Assembly (NCBI GenBank): GCA_038210135.1
Contig: JBBQWZ010000025.1
Span: forward strand, 26,459-90,458
Source: JBBQWZ01 sp038210135
GTDB taxonomy: Bacteria > Acidobacteriota > Terriglobia > Bryobacterales > Bryobacteraceae
Length of the DNA stretch: 64,000 nucleotides
Direction of reading: 5' to 3'
Part shown: one piece after another, positions 1 to 7,855 of the stretch
How the letters are laid out: the number at the start of each line of letters is the position of its first letter
Numbering within the stretch: position 1 is the stretch's first letter
Position numbers and translations under genes: made by a program
Notes under the pieces: model-generated
Told to the model about the DNA's origin: nothing
The model's input: the letters and a program-made list of their open reading frames with translations, nothing else
The model's database searches: none

Positions 1-2115
1 CCGGTGGCGGCGCCGGTTGCGGTTTCGGAACCGGAAGCCGCCAGGGTTGGTGAGTTCACTCGCATGTTCGCGGCGCCCGTTGAAGCTGACTTGAAACCTC
101 CGACGCCAGCGATGCAGGTACCGGGATCGAAACCAGAGCATCAGGTTGAAATTCTAATGTCAGCGCCTGAACCCATCGTCGAAACCATGCAGGAGCCGGC
201 TAGAACAGAACCTGCGAAACCCAGCGCTCCGCCGACGCCGGTGTCAGCCCCCGGTGACTTCACCACGATGTTCGCGGCTCCCAAAGCAGAATCGCTAGAG
301 CCGAAGCCTGCCGCGCCGCCTTCCCTGGTACAGCCGCCTGTGGCCAGGCCCGTGTTGGCGCAACCTGCACCGATGCCGCCTTCTTTGATCAAGCCGCCAG
401 TGGCTCCCCGGCAACCGCCGTCTCCTGTACAACCGCCCTCGGTGATCGCGCCAGCCCCATCCGCGTTCACACCGAATCCGAGCGGGCCGCCCAGTTTCGA
501 ACCCGGCAACTTTACACCGAAGTTCCCTTCGGCGGCCGATGCCGCGCAGAACGATCGCAAGCCATCATCGGGTCAGGCTATTACTCAGACCAAGCCCGCG
601 GCAGAACCGGCGAAGCCAGCCGCTCCGTCGAGCCCTGCCGGAGAATTCACGGGTCTGTTCCAGGCGGCGCCCGCTGCAGGGAGCACGCCCGCGAAACTGC
701 CGCCGTCGATGCCGCCCGCGTCGACCCCGGCGAAACCAACTCCGCACGAGACGGCGGCGTCGCAACCCGAGCCATCGAAACCACCATCGATCGTAGCGGA
801 GCCGAAGAGCATGTTCCCGGAACTCGCGAAGAACATGCCGGCGCCGAATGAGCCGGCCGATCAGACTCCGCCGCAACTTTCGCCGAAGGGGCCGACCGGG
901 GAATTCACCAGCCTGTTTCAGGCACCTTCAGGAGCGGTTCAGCCGCCGAATCCCGCGACGCCCGCCAATAGCTCGCAAGGCGGAGAATTTACGCGTATGT
1001 TCCAATCGCCTTCGCGGCCGGGTCCTGCTGCGCCCAAGACGGTTCGATTGAGCCCGGAAGAAGCGGCCAAAGCCGCGCAGGCGGCAGCCGCCGCACGGCC
1101 TCCATCAAAAACTCCGCCGGGAGAATTCACCCGGATGTTCAGCTCGCCGGTGAATCCGGCATCCCCACCGATGCAGCCAATGACGCCGGTGAAACCGGGC
1201 GCGGGCGAATTCACGAACATGTTTTCCGCACCCGGATCGACGCCGGTACAGCCGGCACAGCCGGGCCACTCTCAGCCCGCTGCGGCGCAGCCGAAAGAGG
1301 GCGAATTTACGCGGATGTTCTCGTCGCCCACGCCGGGCGGGAGTGCCCCGCCTATGCAAGGTTCATCAGGCAAGCCCGGCGAATTCACCAATTTCTTTGA
1401 AGCGCCCGCGCAGTCGAATCCATATTCACAGCCTCCGCAAGGCTTCAACACGCCGGTGCCGGTGCAGCAACAGCATAGAGGCGGAGAGTTCACGCAGATG
1501 TTCGGCAAGGGCGACATTCCGGTAAACCCGGGGCAGCAAGCGGCTCCGCTGGCGAAGGGCGGAGACTCGTCCGCCACGCAGCGATTTTCGACGCCGGTGC
1601 AGCCCGGGTTCCCGCCGCAACAACCGCAGCAGGGTTCATTCCAGTCTCCGAAACCGGCAGCTCCGCCGGTGCAGGCTCAGCCATTTCAGCCGGGAGCTTT
1701 TCAACCGGGTCCCTTCACGCCGGGTCCGTTCCAGGGCGGACAAGCGCCAAGCGGTCAGACTCCGGCAGCGCCGCAAGGGTTTGCGCCGCCGCAGGGATTC
1801 GCGCCTCCAGCGCAGCCTCAGATGGCGGGAGGTTTCGGACAGCCGCAGTCGGGCGGAGCGAGTCCGATAGGCGGCGGTCCGGCTGGACCCGGCGGCCACA
1901 AACCGTCCGGGCCTGGCGAATACACACGCATGTTCCAAGCGCCGGCCGAACTTACGCTCGGACAGCAGCAGCCGCAGACGAATGCACCGGGCCACAATCA
2001 ATCTCCGATTGCGCCAGCGGACAAGAAATCGAACCTTGGCCTGCTCATCGCGATCGGAGTGGTGATTCTGGTTGCGGTGGTCGTGGTGTTGGTTTTCGCG
2101 CTGAAGAAGAAGTAG
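1..2115 (+). CDS. Proline-rich tail-anchored protein with twelve GEFTxMF motifs (5' end outside window)
   Basis: The frame is open to the left edge, so the true start is not visible; GTG at 4 is only the first start-like codon. About 700 residues are visible, dominated by Pro, Ala, Gln and Gly, so most of the chain is probably disordered. Twelve copies of a seven-residue motif G-[ED/N]-[FY]-T-x-[MLFK]-F occur at irregular spacing. The last ~30 residues hold one hydrophobic segment (about 20 residues of I/V/L/A) followed by three lysines, typical of a C-terminal membrane anchor with the chain in the cytoplasm. The gene converges on tssK with 14 bases between the stops. No enzyme domain is seen. 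Function unknown; a scaffold for the neighbouring secretion system is my inference. Confidence 0.8.
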   Translation, partial: PVAAPVAVSEPEAARVGEFTRMFAAPVEADLKPPTPAMQVPGSKPEHQVEILMSAPEPIVETMQEPARTEPAKPSAPPTPVSAPGDFTTMFAAPKAESLEPKPAAPPSLVQPPVARPVLAQPAPMPPSLIKPPVAPRQPPSPVQPPSVIAPAPSAFTPNPSGPPSFEPGNFTPKFPSAADAAQNDRKPSSGQAITQTKPAAEPAKPAAPSSPAGEFTGLFQAAPAAGSTPAKLPPSMPPASTPAKPTPHETAASQPEPSKPPSIVAEPKSMFPELAKNMPAPNEPADQTPPQLSPKGPTGEFTSLFQAPSGAVQPPNPATPANSSQGGEFTRMFQSPSRPGPAAPKTVRLSPEEAAKAAQAAAAARPPSKTPPGEFTRMFSSPVNPASPPMQPMTPVKPGAGEFTNMFSAPGSTPVQPAQPGHSQPAAAQPKEGEFTRMFSSPTPGGSAPPMQGSSGKPGEFTNFFEAPAQSNPYSQPPQGFNTPVPVQQQHRGGEFTQMFGKGDIPVNPGQQAAPLAKGGDSSATQRFSTPVQPGFPPQQPQQGSFQSPKPAAPPVQAQPFQPGAFQPGPFTPGPFQGGQAPSGQTPAAPQGFAPPQGFAPPAQPQMAGGFGQPQSGGASPIGGGPAGPGGHKPSGPGEYTRMFQAPAELTLGQQQPQTNAPGHNQSPIAPADKKSNLGLLIAIGVVILVAVVVVLVFALKKK
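49..1935 (+). repeat. Array of 12 degenerate GEFTxMF-coding motifs
   Basis: Motif units start at 49, 253, 505, 640, 898, 982, 1120, 1204, 1300, 1378, 1483 and 1915, each 21 bases. The Thr codon is present in all twelve, and the last residue is Phe in all. The copies use different synonymous codons (GGT, GGC, GGA and GGG for Gly; ACT, ACC, ACA and ACG for Thr), so the similarity is kept at protein level and is not recent DNA duplication. The spacers differ in length and sequence. This is a protein short-linear-motif array, not a DNA repeat such as a CRISPR. Confidence 0.85.
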
Positions 2116-2129
2116 GCGCGGAAGCGGTT

Positions 2130-3494
2130 TTATGTAGCTTCGGGAAGCAGGATAATCAGTTCCAGCTTCGGATTTGGAAAATCGCCCGGAACGTAAGCGG
2201 CGAGATTGCGCGCGCGCGTCACCGCTTCCCAGGCAACGCCCGACTGATTCAGGCTGAAGTACTGATAGTTCAATTTGACCGGCAGTTGGCTCGGCGGACG
2301 CGAAACGTGCGTCAACGGAACACCGGGCAGAGCCTGTCTAACCAGATGCTCGATGTGATTTGCGGAGCAAATCTTGAGCAGGTACGGCGCCTTTGAAATC
2401 AGGTCCGCCTCGTTCATCTCGGCGTTGACCGCGAGATACATTTTCGTATTCCGCAGATATTTGTCGTCGGCGAGGGCGGTGGCGTAGATCGACGGCTGCG
2501 TAAGCCGCAGCGGCAGCGATACAAAGTTGCTGGGCACAACAGTCTCAAGCAGGAAGCGGATCTTCTCGTCGAGGTCCTTGAAGCAAGTCGCGAGATCTTC
2601 GTGATCGTATTTCGGAAGATCGCGCGGCTGGATCGAGGTCGAAAACGTGGACAAGGCTCCGGCGATCGAGAGCATCCACGCATACAGGCGTTCGGGATGC
2701 CCGAGGCGCGTCTCGAACAAGTGATTCAGCAGGGGAAAATGCGAATTGATGGTGTACAGCAGCCAAAAATTCGCGATGTCGGCGACACCGAATTCGGCCA
2801 GACTCAGATTCTTTTGCCGGCGAGTACTGGATAGCTGGCTGCTTTTCGCGGTGAGAATTTCGACCAAACGCCGCGCGATGGCGACTAGCGAATCGTTGGC
2901 TGAAAAATCGAGCAGCGGCGGAACGAAGGACGGGTCGAGCTCAAACAGCCCGGCTGACGTCTTACGGATCCGGGCGACACGAAGTACGGAAAAATGTTGG
3001 TGCGATTCGCCTTCGACCAGAATTCGGAAATTCTTGCGTGCGACCTGTACGGGCTTTTCGGCCAGACCTGAATTCTCGTCGCGCAGCATGGTAACTTCCG
3101 CCAGGAAGCGCGTGTCTACTTTAGTTGAGCCTGGCCGCGAGATCGAGACATTGAGGCCGCGTTCGCGGTAATGCGGGATCCCGAGAAACATGTCGAGCGT
3201 TTCCTGATCCTGATCGAAGCAATCGGCCAAGGGGCGGGGTGCGGGCGTGGGATCCGCTTCAGGAGCGTCAAACACCAGCCCGTCGGAGAACATGCCCGAG
3301 GCCTGCGCGAGGGCGAAGTATCCGGAGGCGAGCGCCTCGCGGTTGATCTGCAGCTTAAGGAATCCCCAAGGCGCGAAGTTGAGAGACTGGACCTGAAACT
3401 CGAGAGTGCTCTCGATGAACCGATCCTGGGACTGGAGATACTGCGGACTCAGGAACGTGCCCTTCATCCAGATGACAGGTTGGAGTCGCTTCAC
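2130..3494 (-). CDS. tssK: Type VI secretion baseplate protein TssK
   Basis: The 454-residue product matches the TssK/ImpJ/VasE family in length and in its N-terminus, which has the family pattern of a tryptophan-containing start (PVIWMKGTFLSPQYLQ) followed by an F-rich beta shoulder domain. TssK is a trimeric adaptor that joins the baseplate (TssE-F-G-VgrG) to the TssJLM membrane complex. The gene is the last of the minus-strand T6SS operon seen here, 65 bases after the FHA/DUF4123 gene. Its stop faces that of the GEFT-motif gene. ATG at 3494 gives the expected N-terminus. Confidence 0.93.
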   Translation of the reverse strand: MKRLQPVIWMKGTFLSPQYLQSQDRFIESTLEFQVQSLNFAPWGFLKLQINREALASGYFALAQASGMFSDGLVFDAPEADPTPAPRPLADCFDQDQETLDMFLGIPHYRERGLNVSISRPGSTKVDTRFLAEVTMLRDENSGLAEKPVQVARKNFRILVEGESHQHFSVLRVARIRKTSAGLFELDPSFVPPLLDFSANDSLVAIARRLVEILTAKSSQLSSTRRQKNLSLAEFGVADIANFWLLYTINSHFPLLNHLFETRLGHPERLYAWMLSIAGALSTFSTSIQPRDLPKYDHEDLATCFKDLDEKIRFLLETVVPSNFVSLPLRLTQPSIYATALADDKYLRNTKMYLAVNAEMNEADLISKAPYLLKICSANHIEHLVRQALPGVPLTHVSRPPSQLPVKLNYQYFSLNQSGVAWEAVTRARNLAAYVPGDFPNPKLELIILLPEAT

Positions 3495-3559
3495 AATCTA
3501 AAAACCTCGTTCGTTCGCACTTCATTTCGTCCGCACAGGCTAGACCTGATTCCCGCCGA

Positions 3560-4552
3560 TCACAGCAAGACCAACGAATCCTGTTGAAGGCCGCGTCCGC
3601 TGTCCCGGAGTTCAACGGCGACTTCGGCCGTTTCGCCTTCTACGACGATGCGCGACATGGGGCCAAAGAAATCGGTTACTTCCTGGGGAGAAGCGAGCGG
3701 CAGGAATGCGCGCAGAATTCGCGGATCCGCGAAGCGAAAGCTGAAAGGGCGGCCCGCGCCGGTCCGCATTAAATAGAAAGTCTGAAGATGCCGACGCAAC
3801 TCATCGAGCGGCGCGACCGTGGTCAAGTAGAAGCCCCAGCCTTTGCCCCAACCATCCTTAATCAAAACATCGAGCAGCCGCGCGTGCGGGGGCAGCAAAA
3901 CCAAATAGGTCGCCGTCCGGCCTTGTTCCTGCGCTTGTACGCCGTCATAGAGCGACGCATACTGCTCGCGCGAGGCGTCGAGAAACGCGGGAACTCGCGA
4001 TTCGCGGGACGCATCGAGCACGGCGTACACCGGCCACGAATCCTGATAGACGGATTCGAGCAATTTTATATGCTGCGCGGAGTAGCCCGGCCATTCTTCT
4101 TGCGGTTGCGACAGAATCGGCGGAGGAGTCTGCGCCGGTGTCATCGCTGGAGCTAGGCCCGGAGGCTCGCCAGGCACCATGCCGGGATAGGTTTGCGTAG
4201 GAATCGTCGCGCCCATCATCGTACGGCTTAGGTCCACGCCTTGCGGGGCGTCTTCAAACCGAACCGAGAAGGTGGACCCGCCGGCGACAACCGTATCGGC
4301 TGGCGTTACGATCGCGTCGCCGATTCGCGTTCCGTTGACAAAGGTTCCATTGCTCGAACCCAGATCCCGGACGCGGCATTGATTGCCATCACACTCGATC
4401 GCGAAATGTTGGCCGGAAAGATAGCCGTCCTCGGGAATCGCGTAATCGGATTTCGTGGTGCGTCCAAGGCGGAGAATCGTACCTGGCGCGATAACGATTC
4501 GCCGACCGGCGATCGGACCAGCGACTGCTTCGACAATGACTCGAATGGCCAT
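3560..4552 (-). CDS. FHA domain fused to a DUF4123 (T6SS effector-chaperone) domain
   Basis: Residues 1-100 form a forkhead-associated domain with the phosphothreonine-binding set visible: G30-R31, S46-x-x-H49 and S66-S67-N68-G69-T70. A Pro-rich linker (about 105-153) follows. Residues ~160-305 fit DUF4123: Y-A-V-L-D-A near 176, a GWGKGWGFYL stretch near 234, an L-x-x-L-R-R-H-L segment and an F-R-F-A-D-P-R-I-L-R-x-F-L-P segment. DUF4123 proteins (Tap/TEC) load effectors onto VgrG, and FHA domains bind phosphothreonine. A fusion suggests effector loading tied to Thr phosphorylation (inference). The gene lies between PAAR and tssK, which fits an adaptor for the VgrG-PAAR tip. Confidence 0.85.
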   Translation of the reverse strand: MAIRVIVEAVAGPIAGRRIVIAPGTILRLGRTTKSDYAIPEDGYLSGQHFAIECDGNQCRVRDLGSSNGTFVNGTRIGDAIVTPADTVVAGGSTFSVRFEDAPQGVDLSRTMMGATIPTQTYPGMVPGEPPGLAPAMTPAQTPPPILSQPQEEWPGYSAQHIKLLESVYQDSWPVYAVLDASRESRVPAFLDASREQYASLYDGVQAQEQGRTATYLVLLPPHARLLDVLIKDGWGKGWGFYLTTVAPLDELRRHLQTFYLMRTGAGRPFSFRFADPRILRAFLPLASPQEVTDFFGPMSRIVVEGETAEVAVELRDSGRGLQQDSLVLL

Positions 4553-4631
4553 GAAATAATCGCCTTTTACGTTTGCGCTTTTCTACTCTAACGTTTTTGC
4601 CGGGTAGGTTGCTGCGTCCAGGGAAGCGAAC

Positions 4632-4922
4632 CTAACCGCCGATCATCACTGTCGGAGCCCCCATCACAATCACGCCACCGTGTACCGTCGGATCGCCCAA
4701 TCGAGCCGCGGGCAGAAATCCGACCAGAACGGTCATCGAACCAAGCAGGATCATATCCGGCGGCCCGACGCACACCAGCATGTCGGTGATTCGCGCTTGC
4801 GGGAGAAACACCGTCAAGACGGTCGGCTCACACGGGGGCAAGATCGGTCCGCCGACGTGAGGAACCAGAACCGTCAACATCGGACAGGTGTGCATATCAA
4901 GGACTCTTGCAGCTGGGGGCAT
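4632..4922 (-). CDS. PAAR-domain spike tip protein
   Basis: The 96-residue product has two PAAR-like halves: an N-terminal half beginning PPAARVLDMHTCP and a C-terminal half with PAARLGDPTVHGGVI and APTVMIGG. This is the length of a stand-alone PAAR protein. PAAR proteins fold into a small cone that sharpens the VgrG trimer, bind a metal through His/Cys, and can carry effectors. No C-terminal toxin domain is attached. It follows vgrG by 17 bases and precedes the FHA/DUF4123 chaperone-like gene, the usual order for a tip cassette. Confidence 0.93.
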   Translation of the reverse strand: MPPAARVLDMHTCPMLTVLVPHVGGPILPPCEPTVLTVFLPQARITDMLVCVGPPDMILLGSMTVLVGFLPAARLGDPTVHGGVIVMGAPTVMIGG

Positions 4923-4939
4923 TTTAATTCGGCGTTCCT

Positions 4940-7780
4940 TTACAGGCCTAAATCCGAAATTGCATTTTTGACGTCGTCGGCTGCTTTTGAAGCTTGATCG
5001 CCTACCTTGCTGATCGAATCCGCCGCACTCGCAACCGCCGTTTCCGCACGGTCGGCGGCGGCCTTGACGTCCTTCTCGATCTGGCGCGCGCCTTGCTCCG
5101 TCATTTGCTCGGCGTCCTTGGCTTTCTGAACCGCCGCGCTGGTCGCGTCGTTGATATCTTGCTTTGCTTCCTCGGCCGCGTCCTTAACCTTATTGACAGC
5201 CTCATCGGCCTTGTCTTTCACGTCGTCGGCCGCTTTCTGCAGTTCCTTCTCGGCTTCCTTTACCTTTTGGACGCCTTCGTCGGCTGCTTCTTTTCCCTTA
5301 TCCGCCACGTCATCGACAGCTTGCTTGGCGTCGTCGATAGCAGCTTCGGCACTCTTCTTGGCTTCGTCTACGGCGGCGTCGATCTTTTCTTCGACCTGAT
5401 CTTTGATTTCATCGACTGCGTCGGCAACTTTGTTGGCTGCATCCTTGACCTCATCGACGGCCTTCTCGAGACCTGACTTCACATCGTCGATGACGGCGGC
5501 GACTTTTTCTTCGGCCTTGTTGATTGCGCCCTGGACCTCGGCGACCACCTGATCCTGAACTCCTTGCGCCATCTGCCCAAGCTGCTGCATCATGCCGACC
5601 GACGCCGCGGCAGCCGCGCCGACCCCTGCAACCGCCGCGGTGGCCACGGAAGAGACGACCTTGAGAATGTTTTTGGTAGCGCTTTCGAGAACGGCCGGGC
5701 CATTCGCCGCCGCCGCCTTCGCGGTATCGGCTACCGCCTGACCTATCTCCGGGGCTTTGGGGCTGGATCCGCTTCCGGAGCCCGCCGCGCCGCCCGAATT
5801 GATCATAACCATCGGGCCCGTAATCGAGACTCCGGCCGGCCCGATGTCCACGAAACTAGCACCCGCCTTCAGCGATAACTGCACACCGGCTTCGATGACG
5901 AACGTCATGCCGGCTTTGAGGTGGATCTCCATTCCGGAATCCACGGCCATTTTCATCCCGGCCTTGATCTGGTAGTTCATCCCGACGTCGAGGGAGGCAT
6001 CCATGCCAACCTTCTCGTTCCGGTCCAGGCCCACCTTCGAGTGGCGGTTCATCTTGATCTCGACCTTTTCGTCGTTCTTGACGGTCTCGATCCGGTCGTG
6101 GTCGATGGTGATCGTCTGATCGTGACCGACATAATGTGTCTCGTCGGCTTCGACCTCGACCGTCTGATTTTTTTCCGCGTGGATGGTAATGAGTTCGCTG
6201 CCCGCTTTGTCCTCGAAACGGATTTCGTTAAAATTCGCCGGACCGCCGCCCTTCGAACTTCTGGATTTGATTCCGCTCTGGGTTTTGTTTTCGGGCAAAT
6301 CGTACGGCGGCATCGTATCGGCGTTATAAACACTGCCCACGATAATCGGCCGGTCGGGATCGCCTTCGAGAAATTCGACGATGACTTCCTGCCCGATTCT
6401 CGGAATGTGAATCGCGCCCCACTGCTTGCCCGCCCAGGGCGTTCCGACGCGCATCCAGCAGGAGGAACTCGCGTTGTACTGGCCGTCGCGATCCCAGTGG
6501 AATTGGGCTTTCACGCGACCGTATTTATCCGTAAAGATTTCCTCTCCGGAGGGTCCGCACACGATCGCGGTTTGCGCTCCGGCAACCACAGGGCGGGGCG
6601 TGGTCCGCGGCGGAATGTAGGTTAGCGCGGAAGGAATCGCGAGGAAGGAGTTCTGATAGTGATTCTCGCGCCCCTTTATGGATTTTGCGCGGAAGTCGCC
6701 TTCGGCGGCCTCGTGGTAGACCGCCGTTAGAACATAGGGACCGTTGGCATCGAAGTGCTCGGCCAGCGTGAACTTGAACCCCGGCATCATCAACCGGCAC
6801 TTTCCGCCGCCGCGAATGAGGATGGTTGGAGTTTCGGTCGCATGCATCCGTATTTTGGCGGTCCGCGAATTGTCCGTGAAGATCTTATTCAGCTCGCTGG
6901 ATTGTTCGCCGCCGCTGCTGTTGATTCCATCGAACCGCTTCGCATATTCGCCTGGATACTCAAAGATCTCCCAGGTGTCATTCCCGGCCAACTTCAACTT
7001 GTGGCTGACTGTACCCACTTGCACGGTATCGACGACAGGCTGGTCCGCCGCCAGGTGCTTGTGCGCCAGTTGGAAATTGTGGTCCCACAGCGTATATTTG
7101 CCGGACCGCAACTCCTGCTGCTTGCTCCACCGTACGATGCGTTCTTCGTCGCGGTTGCCACCTTCCACGTCGTCGTACATCAGCGTTGACTCGCCGGGGA
7201 CATCCTTGAACGACTGCTTCACGTCGCCGACGACCATCTTGGGCCCATCCTGATGTTTAAAGAAGTAGAAAATCCCCTCTTCTTCCATCAGGCGCGAAAC
7301 GAAGGCAAAATCGCTTTCGTGATACTGGGTAACGAATTCGCGCTTTTCGTAGGTACCTTGCAGTTCCGTGGTCACGTCGATGCCGGCGGCCGAAAGTACC
7401 GCGTTGAGAATATCGGGAACCGTTTTCTGCTGAAAAATCCGGCTTTGGACGACTTGAGTCAGGACCCAGAGCTTCGGCACTACAGCCGCTTCGTAGTGAG
7501 TGAAAGTTTCGTCGCGATGCAGTTCCTTCATCGCCGCAATGATGCCGTGGAAATGGCGCGGCGGTCCCCCGCCAAAACCTTTCAGCCCAAATTCGACGCC
7601 CTGCCCTAACAGCTGGTCGAACGGAACGTTGGTCCCGATCGGCGCATACATCTTCAACTCAAAGCGAAACAGTTCGGAAATCGCCTCGGAACCGGAAAAT
7701 TTGGCAAGCAGCAGCGCGTCCGGCCCAAGCGGTGTCCCCAGGAATAAATAGCGATCGCCTTCGACGTAATTATCAGGCAT
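4940..7780 (-). CDS. vgrG: VgrG spike protein with a long Ala/Lys-rich helical C-terminal extension
   Basis: Residues ~1-400 fit the gp27-like base (N-terminal YLFLGTPLGPDALLLAKFSG, central YHESDFAFVSRLMEEEGIFYFF). The gp5-like OB-fold (DKYGRVKAQFHWDRDG through PRIGQEVIVEFLEGDPDRPIIVG) lies at about 420-500. A beta-helix spike with repeated x-G-M/x-K-A-G steps runs to about 665. After a Gly/Ser linker the last ~270 residues are unusual: a small-residue hydrophobic stretch (AATAAVAGVGAAAAASVG), then more than 200 residues of Lys/Asp/Glu/Ala repeats predicted to be amphipathic helix. Usual VgrG proteins are about 600-700 residues, so this is an evolved VgrG with an extension of unknown role. 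clpV lies 75 bases upstream and PAAR follows. Confidence 0.95.
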   Translation of the reverse strand: MPDNYVEGDRYLFLGTPLGPDALLLAKFSGSEAISELFRFELKMYAPIGTNVPFDQLLGQGVEFGLKGFGGGPPRHFHGIIAAMKELHRDETFTHYEAAVVPKLWVLTQVVQSRIFQQKTVPDILNAVLSAAGIDVTTELQGTYEKREFVTQYHESDFAFVSRLMEEEGIFYFFKHQDGPKMVVGDVKQSFKDVPGESTLMYDDVEGGNRDEERIVRWSKQQELRSGKYTLWDHNFQLAHKHLAADQPVVDTVQVGTVSHKLKLAGNDTWEIFEYPGEYAKRFDGINSSGGEQSSELNKIFTDNSRTAKIRMHATETPTILIRGGGKCRLMMPGFKFTLAEHFDANGPYVLTAVYHEAAEGDFRAKSIKGRENHYQNSFLAIPSALTYIPPRTTPRPVVAGAQTAIVCGPSGEEIFTDKYGRVKAQFHWDRDGQYNASSSCWMRVGTPWAGKQWGAIHIPRIGQEVIVEFLEGDPDRPIIVGSVYNADTMPPYDLPENKTQSGIKSRSSKGGGPANFNEIRFEDKAGSELITIHAEKNQTVEVEADETHYVGHDQTITIDHDRIETVKNDEKVEIKMNRHSKVGLDRNEKVGMDASLDVGMNYQIKAGMKMAVDSGMEIHLKAGMTFVIEAGVQLSLKAGASFVDIGPAGVSITGPMVMINSGGAAGSGSGSSPKAPEIGQAVADTAKAAAANGPAVLESATKNILKVVSSVATAAVAGVGAAAAASVGMMQQLGQMAQGVQDQVVAEVQGAINKAEEKVAAVIDDVKSGLEKAVDEVKDAANKVADAVDEIKDQVEEKIDAAVDEAKKSAEAAIDDAKQAVDDVADKGKEAADEGVQKVKEAEKELQKAADDVKDKADEAVNKVKDAAEEAKQDINDATSAAVQKAKDAEQMTEQGARQIEKDVKAAADRAETAVASAADSISKVGDQASKAADDVKNAISDLGL

Positions 7781-7817
7781 GGCGTTGGATCCGCCTCCCG
7801 GGCGGAAGAGCGCAGCA

Positions 7818-7838
7818 CCGGCGGATCTGCTCCGCCGG
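7818..7838. other. Perfect 8-bp hairpin between clpV and vgrG
   Basis: CCGGCGGA at 7818-7825 pairs exactly with TCCGCCGG at 7831-7838 around a 5-base loop. No T-run follows on the minus strand, so a classical terminator is not supported. In the message it would lie just after the clpV stop and before vgrG, where it could stabilise a 3' end or set different expression of core and tip genes (inference). Confidence 0.5.
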
Positions 7839-7855
7839 AAGCCGTGTCTATCGAG

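Noticed and set aside
49..1935. CRISPR-like or DNA tandem repeat
   Set aside because: Units are 21 bases with different synonymous codons and irregular spacing; it is a protein motif array.
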